From NCBI GenBank assembly GCA_964035545.1, contig OZ037769.1, positions 15,223,133 through 15,287,132 of the forward strand: DNA of 64,000 bases, read 5' to 3'. The position numbers and the translations under genes are program-made. The DNA comes from Bugula neritina. Its lineage: Eukaryota > Bryozoa > Gymnolaemata > Cheilostomatida > Bugulidae. The notes beneath the pieces are model-generated. The model made no database searches and was not told the origin of the DNA. It was given only the letters and a program-made list of their open reading frames with translations. Of this stretch, positions 38,284 to 52,300 are shown one piece after another (position 1 is the stretch's first letter; every line of letters begins with the position of its first letter).

Positions 38284-38702
38284 AGCTTTCACCTTCAAGT
38301 TTGTTAATTCAGTTGTCTGTATCTTGTACTTCCTTTTCCTGGAAGGACTTTCAAATTGACATCATATCTTTACACTGCGTAAAATAACAATAACATTGCT
38401 AATTTCACAATAATTCTTTAACGTTATCCAGGAAAAAAAGGTTTCTAATCTTAAAATGTTTGGCAGCGATGTCTTTTTTAAAATTGATGATATCAGACAT
38501 GCATTTATATACCATGACATAAAAGACACAATACTACATTATATATGTTACTTATAGTCTGTATAGGGATAGTATTTAATGTTTGGTTTATAAAAATACG
38601 AAAATAAATATTCAACAAATTAAATATAATAATATACAACGATGGTATGTTTTACCTTGTGGAAATTATTTCTGCATATAATGTGTGTTGAATGATCCCA
38701 GC
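38284..38702 (-). pseudogene. Unknown - strand gene, two exon-like blocks, frameshifted (copy 1)
   Basis: Block 1 (about 38702-38655) lies between a CAG acceptor and a GTAAAA donor. Block 2 (about 38375-38292) begins [11 protein letters not shown] but lacks 10 bases present in the second copy, and so shifts to a stop. The other copy (60362-60790) is open. Function not recognised. Confidence 0.4.
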
Positions 38703-40296
38703 TGAAACAGTGTTAGTATCACATATGCTTCTTCTTTTCAACTTCTTAATCTAATAAACTTATTCCACTCACTAACTTCTCACACTATATGAGTGGCTTG
38801 AAGCATCGTCTCACATCATGTGACGTGTTTATGGAGGAAAAACACTCCATATAAGGAGTGTTAACTCTACAGACGTACCTTGATAAGATTATTCTATTTA
38901 AAGAAGTATTCTGTAGGCTATGCATATTACAAAATAGTAAAGTTCAAAGGTTGAACAGTTTCATAACTGTTTTCCATTATTTGTAATGTTTCTGTATAAC
39001 ATAATGTAGTTATCTATAAACTGTATAGCAGGAATGTGTACATTGTAGACCTCCCATGTATATATAGTGATAACTCTCCGCATATTAATAACTTTAATCA
39101 GCTTTATATGTACAAACATGTGACAGATAATAAGAAGAGCTTAACATACCTTTTAGAATCTAAGATGGAGTTTAAATCTTTACTCTCCAGTTTTATCAGA
39201 GATCAAACAATTTCAAATATATTATACACGTTGGCAGCCCACAAAATGAATCTAGTTTATTCTCAATAAAATTATGCAATAACGAAATAAATTTCATTCA
39301 TTCTAATTTTGCATCACAAGTGTATAAATTTCATGCAACTAAACTTTAGATGAGATCAATTAGATTATTATGTGAATGGGTCACGTGACAATCAAACCAA
39401 TAAAAACCTATTGAACCCAGTACTTTCTTGTCAACAAGAAACAAAATGTTGTAGATGACATAACAATTGAGTTTGATTTAGAGCAAACACATTTTTTGGG
39501 ACAACCAGGTGTGGGACTGTTAACCAAAACCTGAGGCTAAATTTCTTATCAGAGTATCTAACAATGCTGCTCACCTGGTTAGACTATATCATAACATAGG
39601 AACAACGACTTTTTTTTATCTTCATAACATTTGACTTACTCTCGCAAGTTTATATGTCTATATAGTCACCATCCGTGTGAGAAAGCTCCTGATGGAAAGA
39701 AAGGTTTTTGTTAAATCGGGCTAAGGACTTATATTCATATGTGGCACAGGAACAATTACGACTGAATGCTCTTCCTATAAACATCACCAATGGCTTTTTT
39801 CAGATTTGAACTCATGACTTTGTGCATTTACTAACCCCTTATAGACCACGGCTGCTCCTTCTCCATAATATTTAACTGTTGACGCACTATGTATAATATA
39901 AGTACATGCAAATATATTTGAAGCATTTGTATTATATATAAGAAAGCATTTGCTGTTATCTAGTTATACTTATATAAGTAATTATTTTCATAAATTGGGA
40001 AACCCTAGTGCTTTCTCTCCCAAGCCTAATTATAGTTCATCGTGCTATGCATATATTCCATGACTCACAGAAATCAAATAGTCAATCATCACGTGATGCC
40101 TCTATACAATGTTTCTTTTGTTGCTAATACGGTCTCGTGATCAATAAAGTCTCATGATCAATCAATTCACATGATAAAAGACTTGATAGCACTGCAGATT
40201 GCATTCACAATGAATTGAATATAACTATTGAATGCATTTACCTGTTAAAACTCAGAATATATAGTTTAGCAAGCAGTAGAGCAATACACAGTCACT

Positions 40297-42044
40297 ATGT
40301 CAAGATACCTGAGCGTATTGGTAATCACCTTGGTGGTTGCTGTTAGCACTTCTCCAGCCCACCAAAGTGAGAGAGTGTGTACACCAGAGCAGTGGGAGGC
40401 TGTAGTGGTTGGAAAGGTGGCAGAGCAATCACAAGGAAATTTCTACATTATCGATGTGGTTGGAAAGGCAGCGGCTGACTATGGAAGAGGAGTGATTGGT
40501 CTGTCAGAGAGTGTCTTCTCCCAAGGGCAGTATGTTGGTAGCTATCTCTATCTGAACACAAAGGTGAGATAACTACAGGTACAATCTTGTAAAATTAGAC
40601 ACAGCTCTGCCACTTTCTTGAAATATAGCTATTTTTAACAAATCAAGTCCACATTACTTTTTTTTCTTGTTAAGTGAATTATTTTGACATTTTGCTCCGC
40701 TTATGCTTATAATTGTTTGGTACTTATAAATTAGAGATAGTAAACTGTTCATGATGGTTGATATTATTGCATAAACTGATCAACACTAATCCACATCCTT
40801 TTATTTATCCTAATTTTGTTTATACAGTATAAACAAGGAATAATGCCTGCTGCTATCACTGATAACATTTCATCAACTTAAACTGCTCGTAGCAAATCAT
40901 CCGGCATTCACTTGAAAATGTTATGAGAAAAAGAATTAACACCGTACGTTTTAAGCTGTTTAGTTATATAGTGCAAAAGCAACAGCTACAGCAAAACTAT
41001 ATGGAGAACCATTTTACTTCCTGTTGTAGTCTGCATCATACTTGGCAGATGTAGTGAACAAAAACTGTCAGAAGTTGCCACCAGTCACAGTGAATCAACC
41101 TTGTTCAAACAGCAGTAAGTGACTAGCCAATCAAGTTAAAGTTAGGTTTCTCCCAGGTTTCGATTGTGAGAGTGGGGTGGGTTCTATTCATTGGCTTACT
41201 AACTGTTCTAGATAATTAATAAATCAATCTATTTAATACACTCAAAGAATACATATGTATAACATATAGGCACTATATAGCTTTCGCTCTTAACATGCAA
41301 CTTTTTCCATTTTTGTCTAAAGCTGTTGCCCGAGTAACCAAATACATTTAGAGGGTTCGTTTTAGTGAATTTTATAAATACTGTGGATCTCGCGCACATA
41401 ACTTTTATATTCTTCAGGCTGGCTGACTTACAGAACCTCCTGGTTGGTTGGAGGTACCCAGTGGAGTGACACCTACCAGTACAACAACGGATCCAGTAAG
41501 ACTACCGTCACCGTCATGAGAGACAACTTTGCTATGATTTCTGAAAATGTAGAGCATGTGATAGGAGGTGGTGAGTGACATTTCTATGGTATACTTCAAG
41601 TATTTATTTGAACCTTAAATTTCTTATAGAAGGAAACGAATTATCCAGCCAGTTAAAATAAATGTAAACATCTGTGATAAATTTGTTCCACTAGTTTCTA
41701 ACATTTTTGATGCTCCATCAATATAATTTTAAAAAGCTTTTATTACCCAGTTGCACTGATAATTTATATTGCTGTATGCATGACAATATAAATAGCTTGA
41801 CTTTCCTTATTTGCAGTAGTTTACACTGTTTTATCTTTATATAAATATCATTGGTCTAAATTTTCAAGTGGTTTTTATGTAAACATTACAATCACTCCTG
41901 TTTGTCTCCACCTGCATTCAGTACTCCATTCCTATATTTTTATATCTTGTAGTTCCACAGCTGGTGACACTACAATATGGAAACATGACTAAAGGAATCA
42001 CAGATCCGAGTATCTTCAACATACCCAGTTATTGCAACATCTAA
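40297..42044 (+). CDS. Ependymin-related secreted protein, four exons
   Basis: Exons 40297-40563, 41030-41114, 41418-41570 and 41953-42044, all with GT/AG sites and matching phases (0,1,1), encode 198 residues, the usual length of ependymin-related proteins. Residues 1-18 (MSRYLSVLVITLVVAVST) form a signal peptide. CTPEQWEAVVVGKV follows near residue 31. Exon 2 has conserved Cys (NKNCQKLPP, NQPCSN), exon 3 GWLTYRTSWLVGGTQW and NGS (glycosylation), exon 4 ends DPSIFNIPSYCNI. The family is secreted, Ca- or lipid-binding, and expanded in many marine invertebrates. A TATA-like TATATAG stretch lies about 35 bases before the ATG. The identity comes from exon layout and these motifs. Confidence 0.8.
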
Positions 42045-42498
42045 ATTATGATACTGGAATTATAGTATGATAATTGAGCGTCAAGTGGTGACAAATTCTA
42101 TTTTCAAATTATATTGCACCAATATGTTTTAGAGTTATCTACTCAGTAAGACAGTTGCCCTGAAGGATCTAATACTTACAAACTATTTAATTCCAATGCC
42201 TTAATATAATTTCGCATATTTTATATTGTCTTATCTACATTCTAGCAGCAAATCATCTTTTCTCATACCATAAATAAAAATTATCTTCTTTGCTGCCACA
42301 GCTGACTTGTGTTACTAACTATATATAAACCATCAGCAAACCATAATAATATAATATGCTGTTAGGTACTTTGTTATTCTGAAACTTGAATAAAGTTTTA
42401 AGCAAACTTTCAAATACTAACCATCCTGTTCCTTACTAAAATATCTTGAGATTAGCCATTCCAAGAGAGTAAATTTATATTTATAATATAATATAACA

Positions 42499-42510
42499 CA
42501 TATATATATA

Positions 42511-42557
<47 letters not shown>
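42499..42557. repeat. (AT)n microsatellite at LINE 5' junction
   Basis: AT array with one TTTA interruption. LINE coding sequence starts immediately after it. Confidence 0.95.
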
Positions 42558-42561
<4 letters not shown>

Positions 42562-43347
42562 ACAGAAAGACCTGAGAGAAGAAGTGCAATCATTTCATCT
42601 GAACTACAGAAGTATGGCATTGACATTGCAGCACTGAGTGAAATCAGATTCAAAGATACCGGTAACATTCGTGAAGAGTCAGGCTACACCATTTATTGGA
42701 GTGGCAAAACTGCATCTGAGCGCAGTGAGTCAGGCGTGGCTCTTGCTATCAGGAACGAACTTGTTTCGAGACTAATCGAAGAGCCAAAGGCTATAAGCGA
42801 CAGACTGATGTCACTCAGGGTTCCTCTGTCTGATGAGCGATGGTGCACTGTGATAGCTGTCTATGCTCCCACGATGACAAACAGCCAAGAAAACATCAAC
42901 AGATTCTATGACCAACTGAATCAGGCTCTAAGATCAGTCCCAGCAGCTGATAAGATCTTACTCATGGGGGACTTCAATGCTAGGGTTGGACAAGATCACT
43001 CAACCTGGCCCGGTGTGATAGGCAAGTATGGCTGCGGAAACCTGAACTCCAATGGTGAACTTCTGATCTCAGTCTGTAGTGAACATCAACTGTGCATTAC
43101 CAACACCTTCTTCAAGCATAAACCAGCTCACAAGTTTTCTTGGATGCACCCGAGAAGCAAGAACTGGCATCTCATCGACTTTGTTATCACACGACAACGA
43201 GATCTACCAGACATTCTGGACACAAGGGCGATGAGAGGGGCAAATTGCAGTACTGACCACATCATGATCGGGTCAAAAGCTAAGCTCAGAGTGAGGAGAA
43301 AAATGAAGAAAGGGAGAACACCTTGCCAGAAGCTGGACGTTTCTTGA
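42558..43347 (+). pseudogene. LINE APE-type endonuclease
   Basis: Open from the junction: YGIDIAALSEIRF (catalytic Glu), SGVALAIRNEL, IAVYAPT, LLMGDFNARVGQDH (Asp/Asn), FSWMHPRS, then HLIDFVITRQRD and STDHIMI (catalytic His). The first part (N-terminal Asn motif) is missing. A TGA at 43345-43347 separates it from the RT in the same frame. Confidence 0.85.
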
Positions 43348-45531
43348 CTTAAGAATGAGGAAGTAAGACAAGAACTGGAAAAGTCCCTTGCTGGGAAACT
43401 GAACTCTGCTCCAGAGGGCGTAGAGAATAAGTGGAGAGCATTCAAAGAGATAGTTTATGCAGAGTCAAAAGTGCACCTCGGCACTGTCAGCAGGAAGCAT
43501 GAGGACTGGTTTGACGAGAATAATGATGAGCTTCAAGAACTCATCCAGAAGAGAAACAAGGCCAGAGCAGACATGTTAACCAGGAATACTCGCTCGAACA
43601 AGTCAAAGCTTAGAATGGCTGGCAGAAAACCCACAGGAAGATGCAGGGAGCTCAAGAACGACTGGTGGTTGGCAAAAGCTGCTGAACTGCAACGGTTTGC
43701 TGACACTAACGACATGAAAGGCTTTTACCAAAGCACGAAAACTGTTTGGGGTCCAAGAGTGAGTCATCCTGACCAGCTCCTGGCCAGTGACAGCTCAGCA
43801 CTCCTGACAGAAAAACAAGATCTTCTAGCGAGATGGACAGAGCATTTCAGCAAGCTACTAAACGAGACTCCAGATATTGATGACAACATCATTGAGAACC
43901 TGAGACAAGCTCCCATTCAGGACTGGATGGACGATTGCCCAGATATTGAAGAGATCATCAAGGCAACTTCGATGCTAAGTGAAGGGAAATCACCTGGCTC
44001 TGATGGTATTCACCCTGAGGTTATCAAAAGGGGAGGGCTCAAACTAATAAGTACTCTCCATGAGATAATAAAGGAGGCATGGAAAACTGCTGTAGTCCCT
44101 CAAGATTGGAAAGATGCCCAACTTATAACCATCTTCAAAAAGGGTGATCGGAAACTGTGCGGTAACTACAGAAGTATCTCCCTGCTCTCAATTCCCTGTA
44201 AAGTTTTTGCTTGTGTCCTTCTAAATAGACTGACATCATATGCAGAAAACTTCCTACCCGAAACTCAGTGTGGATTCCGTAGTGGAAGGGGAACAGCAGA
44301 CATGATATTTGCACTGAAGCAGATACAGGAAAAATGCATCGAGCAAAATATGCCCCTGTACATGGTCTTCATTGACTTCACCAAAGCGTTCGATTTTGTT
44401 GATCGGGCGACCCTGTGGAAGATCTTGCAGAAACTCGGTTTTCCCTGTCACTTCACCAATCTTATCAGTGCTCTCTATACTGGCATGAAGGCCTCAGTCA
44501 AGCTGAAGGAGGAGTTATCTGAGTCGTTCCAGGTCAACAATGGTGTGAAACAAGGATGTGTGTTGGCTCCAACGCTATTCTCTATTTTCTTATCGGCTGT
44601 TCTACAGCACGCATTTGAAAACTGTGATAAAGGCGTCTGGATTCAAAGTAGACCTGGAGCTGATCTGTTCAATGTGAACCAATACAAGTCAACAACAAGA
44701 ACACAGAAAGTATTGGTTAGAGAACTCATGTTTGCTGACGACACTGCCTTCATTGCACACAGCCATGGCGATGCACAGGAATTAGTCGACAGATTCGCCA
44801 GAGCTTCCAAAGCTTTTGGTCTGAAGATCAATATCAAGAAAACGGAAACGCTCTACCAACCGGCACCTGGAGCCCATGACAGTGGTGACAGTATCTGCAT
44901 AGATAATGAAGACCTTGCCAACGTCAATTAGTTTAAATATCTTGGGTCTACAGTGATGTGCAACAACAAGATGGATGAAGAGATTCATACAAGGATGTCC
45001 AATGCTTCAATCTCATTCGGCAGACTAAAGACCAAAGTGTGGTACAATAAGGATCTGTCATTCAAGACCAAGTGTACAGTGTACAGAGCCATTGTCCTGT
45101 CCTCTCTGCTCTATGGAGCGGAGGCCTGGCCTGTATACAGGATAGCCGCTCACAAATTCAACACCTATATGATGAGACATCTACGCCAGATCTTGAACGT
45201 GAAGTGGTGGGATTTCATCTCGAATGAGGAGACTCTAGCACAGGCAAACCTACCCAGCATGTATGAACTACTCATTCAAAAAAACCTGAGATGGGCTGGT
45301 CATGTGCATCGAATGGATAACTCTAGATTACCTAAACAAATTCTCTATTCACAACTGAAAGAAGGCACCCGTGGTGTTGGCAGGCCGCGACTGAGATTCA
45401 AAGATACCGTTAAACGCAATCTAAAAGACCTGAAGATCCCTATTGGTAGCTGGCAATCTCTCAGCAAAGACAGATGTAAATGGAGGACCATGATTCACCG
45501 GAAGTCATCTTCAGACACGAAGGACAGCTAA
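43348..45531 (+). pseudogene. LINE reverse transcriptase
   Basis: Same frame as the endonuclease. Fingers and palm: GKSPGSDGIHPEVIK, DWKDAQLITIFKKGD, NYRSISLLSIPCKV, FIDFTKAFDFVD (motif A), NNGVKQGCVLAPTLFS (motif B), LMFADDTAFIAH (FADD, motif C), GLKINIKKTE. An in-frame TAG at 44929 follows DLANVN, then FKYLGSTV and the thumb/C-terminal region RWAGHVHRMD and [10 protein letters not shown]. Only the two stops prevent a full-length product. Confidence 0.85.
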
Positions 45532-45552
45532 TGATGATGATGATGATGATGA

Positions 45553-46826
<1,274 letters not shown>

Positions 46827-47528
46827 TGGCGACGCTATAGTAAGAAACTCCACCATCTGTAAGACAACAGCTAAAGAATTCAATAGAGGCCTGTCCTGAA
46901 GAATCTTAGCAAACCATCAGAAAGTTTCAGCAATCAACTCTTAGAGAGACAGCTGAGTACACCTGCTCCATATATCATACAGTATTAGCTGATAAGGCTA
47001 GTTTACTGTAAAGTCCAAGTGACAGTTTTAAATATAAAGGAATCTAATTAAAAGGTCATTTTAATTATTTTGCCCTAGCTCTTATGAAAGAGCAATTTAC
47101 TATCCTAAGCTATTATTAAAATATTTGATGAGCTGATTTAAACTATTTGAGTGAGTCACTCTGAATATTGTTTGTTTTTAAAAAATTAGTGTGCTACTTT
47201 CGTCAATTTATGGTAAGTGGGAGACTGACCAATCAACAGAGAGCTTGCAAGTTTACCATAACTAAACAAACCCATAAGTAAACAATAAATGCAGTGCATT
47301 GTAGCTCTGCGATTCACATAGCCTCGAATCTGCCTTGTGCATTGATCATACTGTGCGCCTGCTCTATTTCTTTTTATGTTTTGGTCACCTTTCTTTGTTG
47401 CTGCCTCACTAGGTACTTATTCAGTGTTTTTTTACTGTTTCCAGTACGTTTGTATCTCTGCTATACTGAATGCACTGTCATATACACTTATTTTCTGTAA
47501 TATAAATTAGACTGATAAACTAGCAACC
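46827..47528 (+). other. BEL leader region
   Basis: Between the primer-binding-like TGGCGACG and the gag ATG at 47529. No credible gene. Confidence 0.5.
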
Positions 47529-49340
47529 ATGTCAACGCACTCAGAAAATGGCACTGGAGCAACCAGAAAAAGTATTAGGCATAAAGCGCTGACACAAAAG
47601 GCCCAGGAAAGTCTAGTACAGGAACATGTGAAAATTTTAGGTCAGGTTATTAACAAACAAGTATCTAAAAATAAAAATATTGAGACCAGAATAGCCGACC
47701 AGCCTAGTTGTATTGATAACAATTTATTACAAGACATGAAAGACAGTTTAACACTCATTGATGATATGTACAACGAGCTTACTACTAACAAATATTATAG
47801 GGCTGATACTTATACTGAATTGAGAAAAACCATGGATAGGTTGCATGCCGATCAAGATTATCTCATCCAAAAGATGAAAAGACAACTTTATTTTAAAATG
47901 TATGATGATGTTCGTTCTATATCAAGTAAATCAAGTTCTATGCACAAAAGTTTAAGTGATGTCTCTTCTACCAAAACAACTACATCCTCTAGGCGGCTGC
48001 GAGAAGCTGCGGCCAATGCTGATGCCAAGAGAATTGAACTACAGGCGAAACTTGAAGCTGAAAAGATAGATGAAGAGTTAGAGATCCAAGAACAAGAACT
48101 TGCTTCCAAGAAGCGACAAGCCAGTCAAAAAAAGATAATGCTGGAGCTAGAAGCTGAGAGGCAGAAATGTCAACGTCTCAGCAATGCAGCAGAGGAAAAT
48201 GAAAGTGAGAGCAATCTCTCTCTGACACCCTCAAAACAACAACCACCACTCCAACAACATCTCATCTTCAATGAAACACCTCTTTACCACAATACAAATC
48301 TCAGGCCCCATCAAGCTGAAGTACCAGTGGCAGTAAGTAGACCAACTGAACGAGCATCCGCAACTTCTTCATCATCACGAAAGACATCAACAAGTCACCT
48401 CAACACATCTGCAGAAACAATAACTCCTGATACAGCAACTCTAATTGATGCAATTACCAAATCCATGAACACCACTAGAATGCCCACAGTAGAACCAATA
48501 GTCTTTTATGGTGACCCCATGAAGTACAACAAGTGGAAGCGGAGTTTCAATGCTCTGATAGCGCGCAAGGCCTTGTCAGATGAAGAGAGACTTAGTTATT
48601 TGATTGAGTACATCTCACCAATAGCTGAAGAAACCATATCTGGTTTTCTTGAGTGTGATGGAGAAGACAATTACCAAGAGGCCATGGAAGTGCTAGATGA
48701 AAGATTTGGCAACAAATACACACTGATGAAAGCTTTCAGAAGCAGACTGATTAACTGGCCAAAAATTCAACCAAAGGACGCCGTTCAAACCAAAAAGTTG
48801 GCAGATGCCTTAAAACAATGCCTTGGAGCTATGAAAAGTATCCCCGAGCTACAAAGCATGAATGATTACACTGAAATAGAGCACATTGTAGGAAGGTTAC
48901 CAGAGAAGATGATAGATAAATGGACTGCTAAAGTGGTGATGTTGGAAGAGAAAGAAGATCGAGTTGGCTGAATTTGTGAAGTCTCAAGCTAAGTTTCTTT
49001 ACGCCTCTCCCAGCTCGAATGTAAACTCTAAAAAACCAGATGAGGCTAACAAAAATGCTCCTACCTATAAGACAGTTCATCAAACTAGCAGCAATCCCAG
49101 TAGTAACTCTAATACAATTGGGCCAACATACTCATACAAACCCAAGTGTCTGTACTGTCATATGAGCAACCACAAAACAGCTGACTGTATAAGCCTTGCC
49201 AGAAAGGCACAATCAGAGATAGAGTCCTTTGTTAAGATTAATAAACTTTGCTTTGCTTAAATAAAGCCTAGTCACACTAGTGCACAGTGTCAATTCAGAG
49301 CTAGCTGCAGAGATTGTCAACGTCAACATCCCACCATAAT
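47529..49340 (+). pseudogene. BEL gag
   Basis: Frame 47529-48971, then a frame change near 48965 continues to 49260. A long coiled-coil-like N-terminal part (LEAEKIDEELEIQEQELASK) is followed by the DUF1759-type gag core (VEPIVFYGDPMKYNKWKRSF and LDERFGNKYTLMKAFRSRL). Zinc knuckles: CLYCHMSNHKTADC, then a second with an in-frame TAA after CFA and CRDCQRQHPTIMH. In BEL elements gag packages the RNA. One shift and one stop make it non-functional. Confidence 0.8.
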
Positions 49341-52300
49341 GCACAATAAATATGTACATAGAACACCTAATGATAATTATGAAAATAGGGAAAGCCAGTC
49401 AGAATCAGGTAATTCTTGTAGTGAAAAAAAGAAAGAAACAACCACATGTAGAAGTGCTCAGTCTACCAATTCAGGTTTGACCTCGATGGTGATGCCTGTA
49501 TGGCTCTCTAGTGCGACCTACCCAAAATGCGAAATTTTAGTATACGCACTACTCGACACAATGTCGGATGCCACATTTGTAGCTGAACCTGCAGTTAACC
49601 AGTTAAAAACACATGGTGAGCCCACCACACTGAGCATCACAACAATAGCTACAGAAGATGAAGAAATTGTTTGTGTGCAATACTCAAACCTGTGTGTGAG
49701 AGGCTACAATTCAAATGAAAAGATAAAAATTAAACGTGCCTACTCTAAAAAAGAAATTCCACTTGACAAGTCTCAAATACCCACACAGGGTATGACTAAA
49801 GGATGGTCTCACCTCAGGTCAATTGTAGCAGAAATACCACCTGTCCAGGATTGTATCGTAGGGTTGCTGCTGGGTTTTGACACAGCTAGAGCATTACTGC
49901 CACTGCGGTCAATAGCCGGCAAATGTCCAGATGATCCTTTTGCTGTCCAGACACCTCTTGGTTGGAGCATTGTGAGTCAAGTAAATAAGAAAAAACAAAA
50001 ACAGAACACCCTGCAAACTAACTCTAAATTTAAGAATGAGTCTCCACCTTGTGCCATCATACGTGCTCTTGAACAAGACTTTAAAGGCACTGAAGACGCC
50101 ACACAAAATGCTCTTTCCCAGGACGACAACCAATTTCTGGATATTATTCAGAAGGGCATCAAGCAACAAGAAAATGGGTTCTACACAATGCCTTTACTCT
50201 TCAAGCAAAAACCAAACATGCCTAACACTAGAAAGATGGCAGATAAAAGGCTCCACTTCTTACAACAAAAATTTTCCAAGAACCCAGAATTTAAACAGGA
50301 GTATAAAGTTTTCATGAATGACATCATACGTAAAGGACACGCCGAGCTAGTCCCAGATGAAGAGCTTAACATTCTGCAACGGGACACAAGCTACATACCC
50401 CACTTTGGTGTACGGCATCCAAAGAAACAGAAATTGCGTGTTGTTTTTTACTGCAGTGCTGAAAGTAATGGCATTAGCCTGAATGACTACCTACTTCAAG
50501 GACCAGATCAAATGAACCAACTAACCGGAGTACTACTTTGCCTTAGGCAGGAAAAGATCGCACTGATGTGTGACATAGAACAGATGTTTCATAGTTTTAA
50601 AGTGATCGAAACTACCTCTGTTTTTTGTGGTATGAAGATGAGGTTCTGACCACAGTGAGAGAATACCGGATGACAGTGCATCTTTTTGGTGCAACAAGCA
50701 ACCCAAGGTGCGCAGCTTTCGGTCTACTCCGGGCGGCAAAGGATCATGTAGAACCAAATTGTCGAATCAGCCTCAGAGCTGCAAGTTTTATAAGAGAGAA
50801 CTTTTACGTCGATGATGGCATCTTGAGTGTTCCCACATCAAAAGAGGCCATTGCCATTATTATAAAGAAGCACAGCGAATTTGTTCTAAAGCAAAAGTCC
50901 GACTACACAAGGTTGTCAGCAATGACAAAGAAGTGATGAAACACATCCCTCAGTCAGAACTATCAAAGGCTGCTCAAGAGCTGGATTTTACAAAAGAAGC
51001 CCTACCAGTAGAACAGGCGCTAGGAGTAGAATGGTGCCTGGAAAATGATTGCTTTCAGTTTCAGGTAACCCTGCCCGTTAAGCCAGTAACCAGAAGAGGA
51101 ATTCTGTCAAGTATCGCTTCTGTATTTGACCCCTTTGGTTTTCTGGCTCCTTTTGTGCTGATTGGAAAGAACATACTGCAAGAAATGTGTCGTGATGGAG
51201 CTGGGTGGGATGATGAGCTTAAAGAAGAACTGCATGGACAGTGGTCGAAATGGATTGCAGATCTCCAAGGCCTCGCCAAAGTAAAGGTTCAACGCTGTGT
51301 ACTGCCCGAGGATTTTGAAGAGGTGCAAGAACAATCGATTCATCATTTTTCAGACGCAAGTACTACTGGATACAGACAATGCTCATACATCAGACTAAAA
51401 GACAGCAAGGGAAGAGTACACTGCAGCCTCCTACTTGGCAAAGCACGTGTAGCTCCTCTCAAAACCACCACTATCCCTAGGATGGAGCTACAAGCTGCCA
51501 GGACCTCAGTGAGTGTTGCACAGAACTTGACAAAAGAACTCAGATTAGAAACTGTAGAACAACATTATTGGACAGATTCGAAAATCGTTCTAGGCTATGT
51601 CAACAACAAAACAAAACGATTCCACGTATATGTTGCCAACAGAGTACAGAAGATTAGAGAGACTACAAATCCTGAACAATGGCACTACATCAATACTATG
51701 GAAAATCCAGCCAATTTGGCATCAAGGGGCACCTCAGCCTCTAAGTTATTAGATTCTAAATGGCTAAAAGGACCAGACTTCCTTTGGAGTGAAAACCGGC
51801 CTGATTTTTCAGCGTGTCAATTAGAGAGTTTCCTTCCAAGAGACAGTGGTCCAGAAATAAAAACCTGTCATCAAACGCAAACTTCTAACTCAACCAGTAG
51901 CTGGGTTGACAGGCTATCGAAGTTCTCAGATCTGAATACAGCTATACGAGCAGTAAAAACACTCCGCAAAGCCTACCAAAACAAAAGTTTTATAAAATCC
52001 TCCCAGGCAACCGTACAAGATAATGAAGAAACAACACAGGATAGTTAAGGGCAACCTTTTAGTTCTAGCTGCTATGCTGATGATGCATTGTAATCATATA
52101 AGAAATCAGTCCCAGTAAAATAAAATCTTACCTAATTGTGCTAGAATCAAAATTTAAAAACTATGTTGTAGATAGCTTTCTTCCTCAGCGCGGTTTTCTT
52201 GGAATTTTCAATTTTCCATTTTTTGGCTAAGCTACAGACAAAAAACTACCCTTTTTCTCCTATTTTTAGCTGAAAAAACATCATGTCAGTCCCAGTAAAA

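Larger units (their letters stand above)
38261..42322. repeat. Duplicated segment, copy 1
   Basis: Direct-repeat copy of 60331-64000, at high identity over most of 4 kb. Shared landmarks: AAGTTTGTTAATTCAGTTGT (start), the ACACTCCATATAAGGAGTGT hairpin, the ependymin-related exons, and GCTGACTTGTGTTACT (end). It contains an intact ependymin-related gene and a frameshifted exon of a - strand gene. Confidence 0.9.
42558..45552 (+). mobile_element. LINE (non-LTR retrotransposon), 5' truncated
   Basis: One reading frame runs through APE endonuclease and RT with only two stops (TGA 43345, TAG 44929), so it is fairly young. The 5' end is cut within the endonuclease. The 3' UTR is almost absent, and the element ends in a (GAT)n run then (AT)n. 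The short 3' end with a simple-repeat tail is reminiscent of RTE-type elements, but I do not assign a clade. Confidence 0.85.

Noticed and set aside
47294-47500. Hydrophobic 68-codon frame before BEL gag
   Set aside because: It lies in the leader with no family resemblance and no conserved start.
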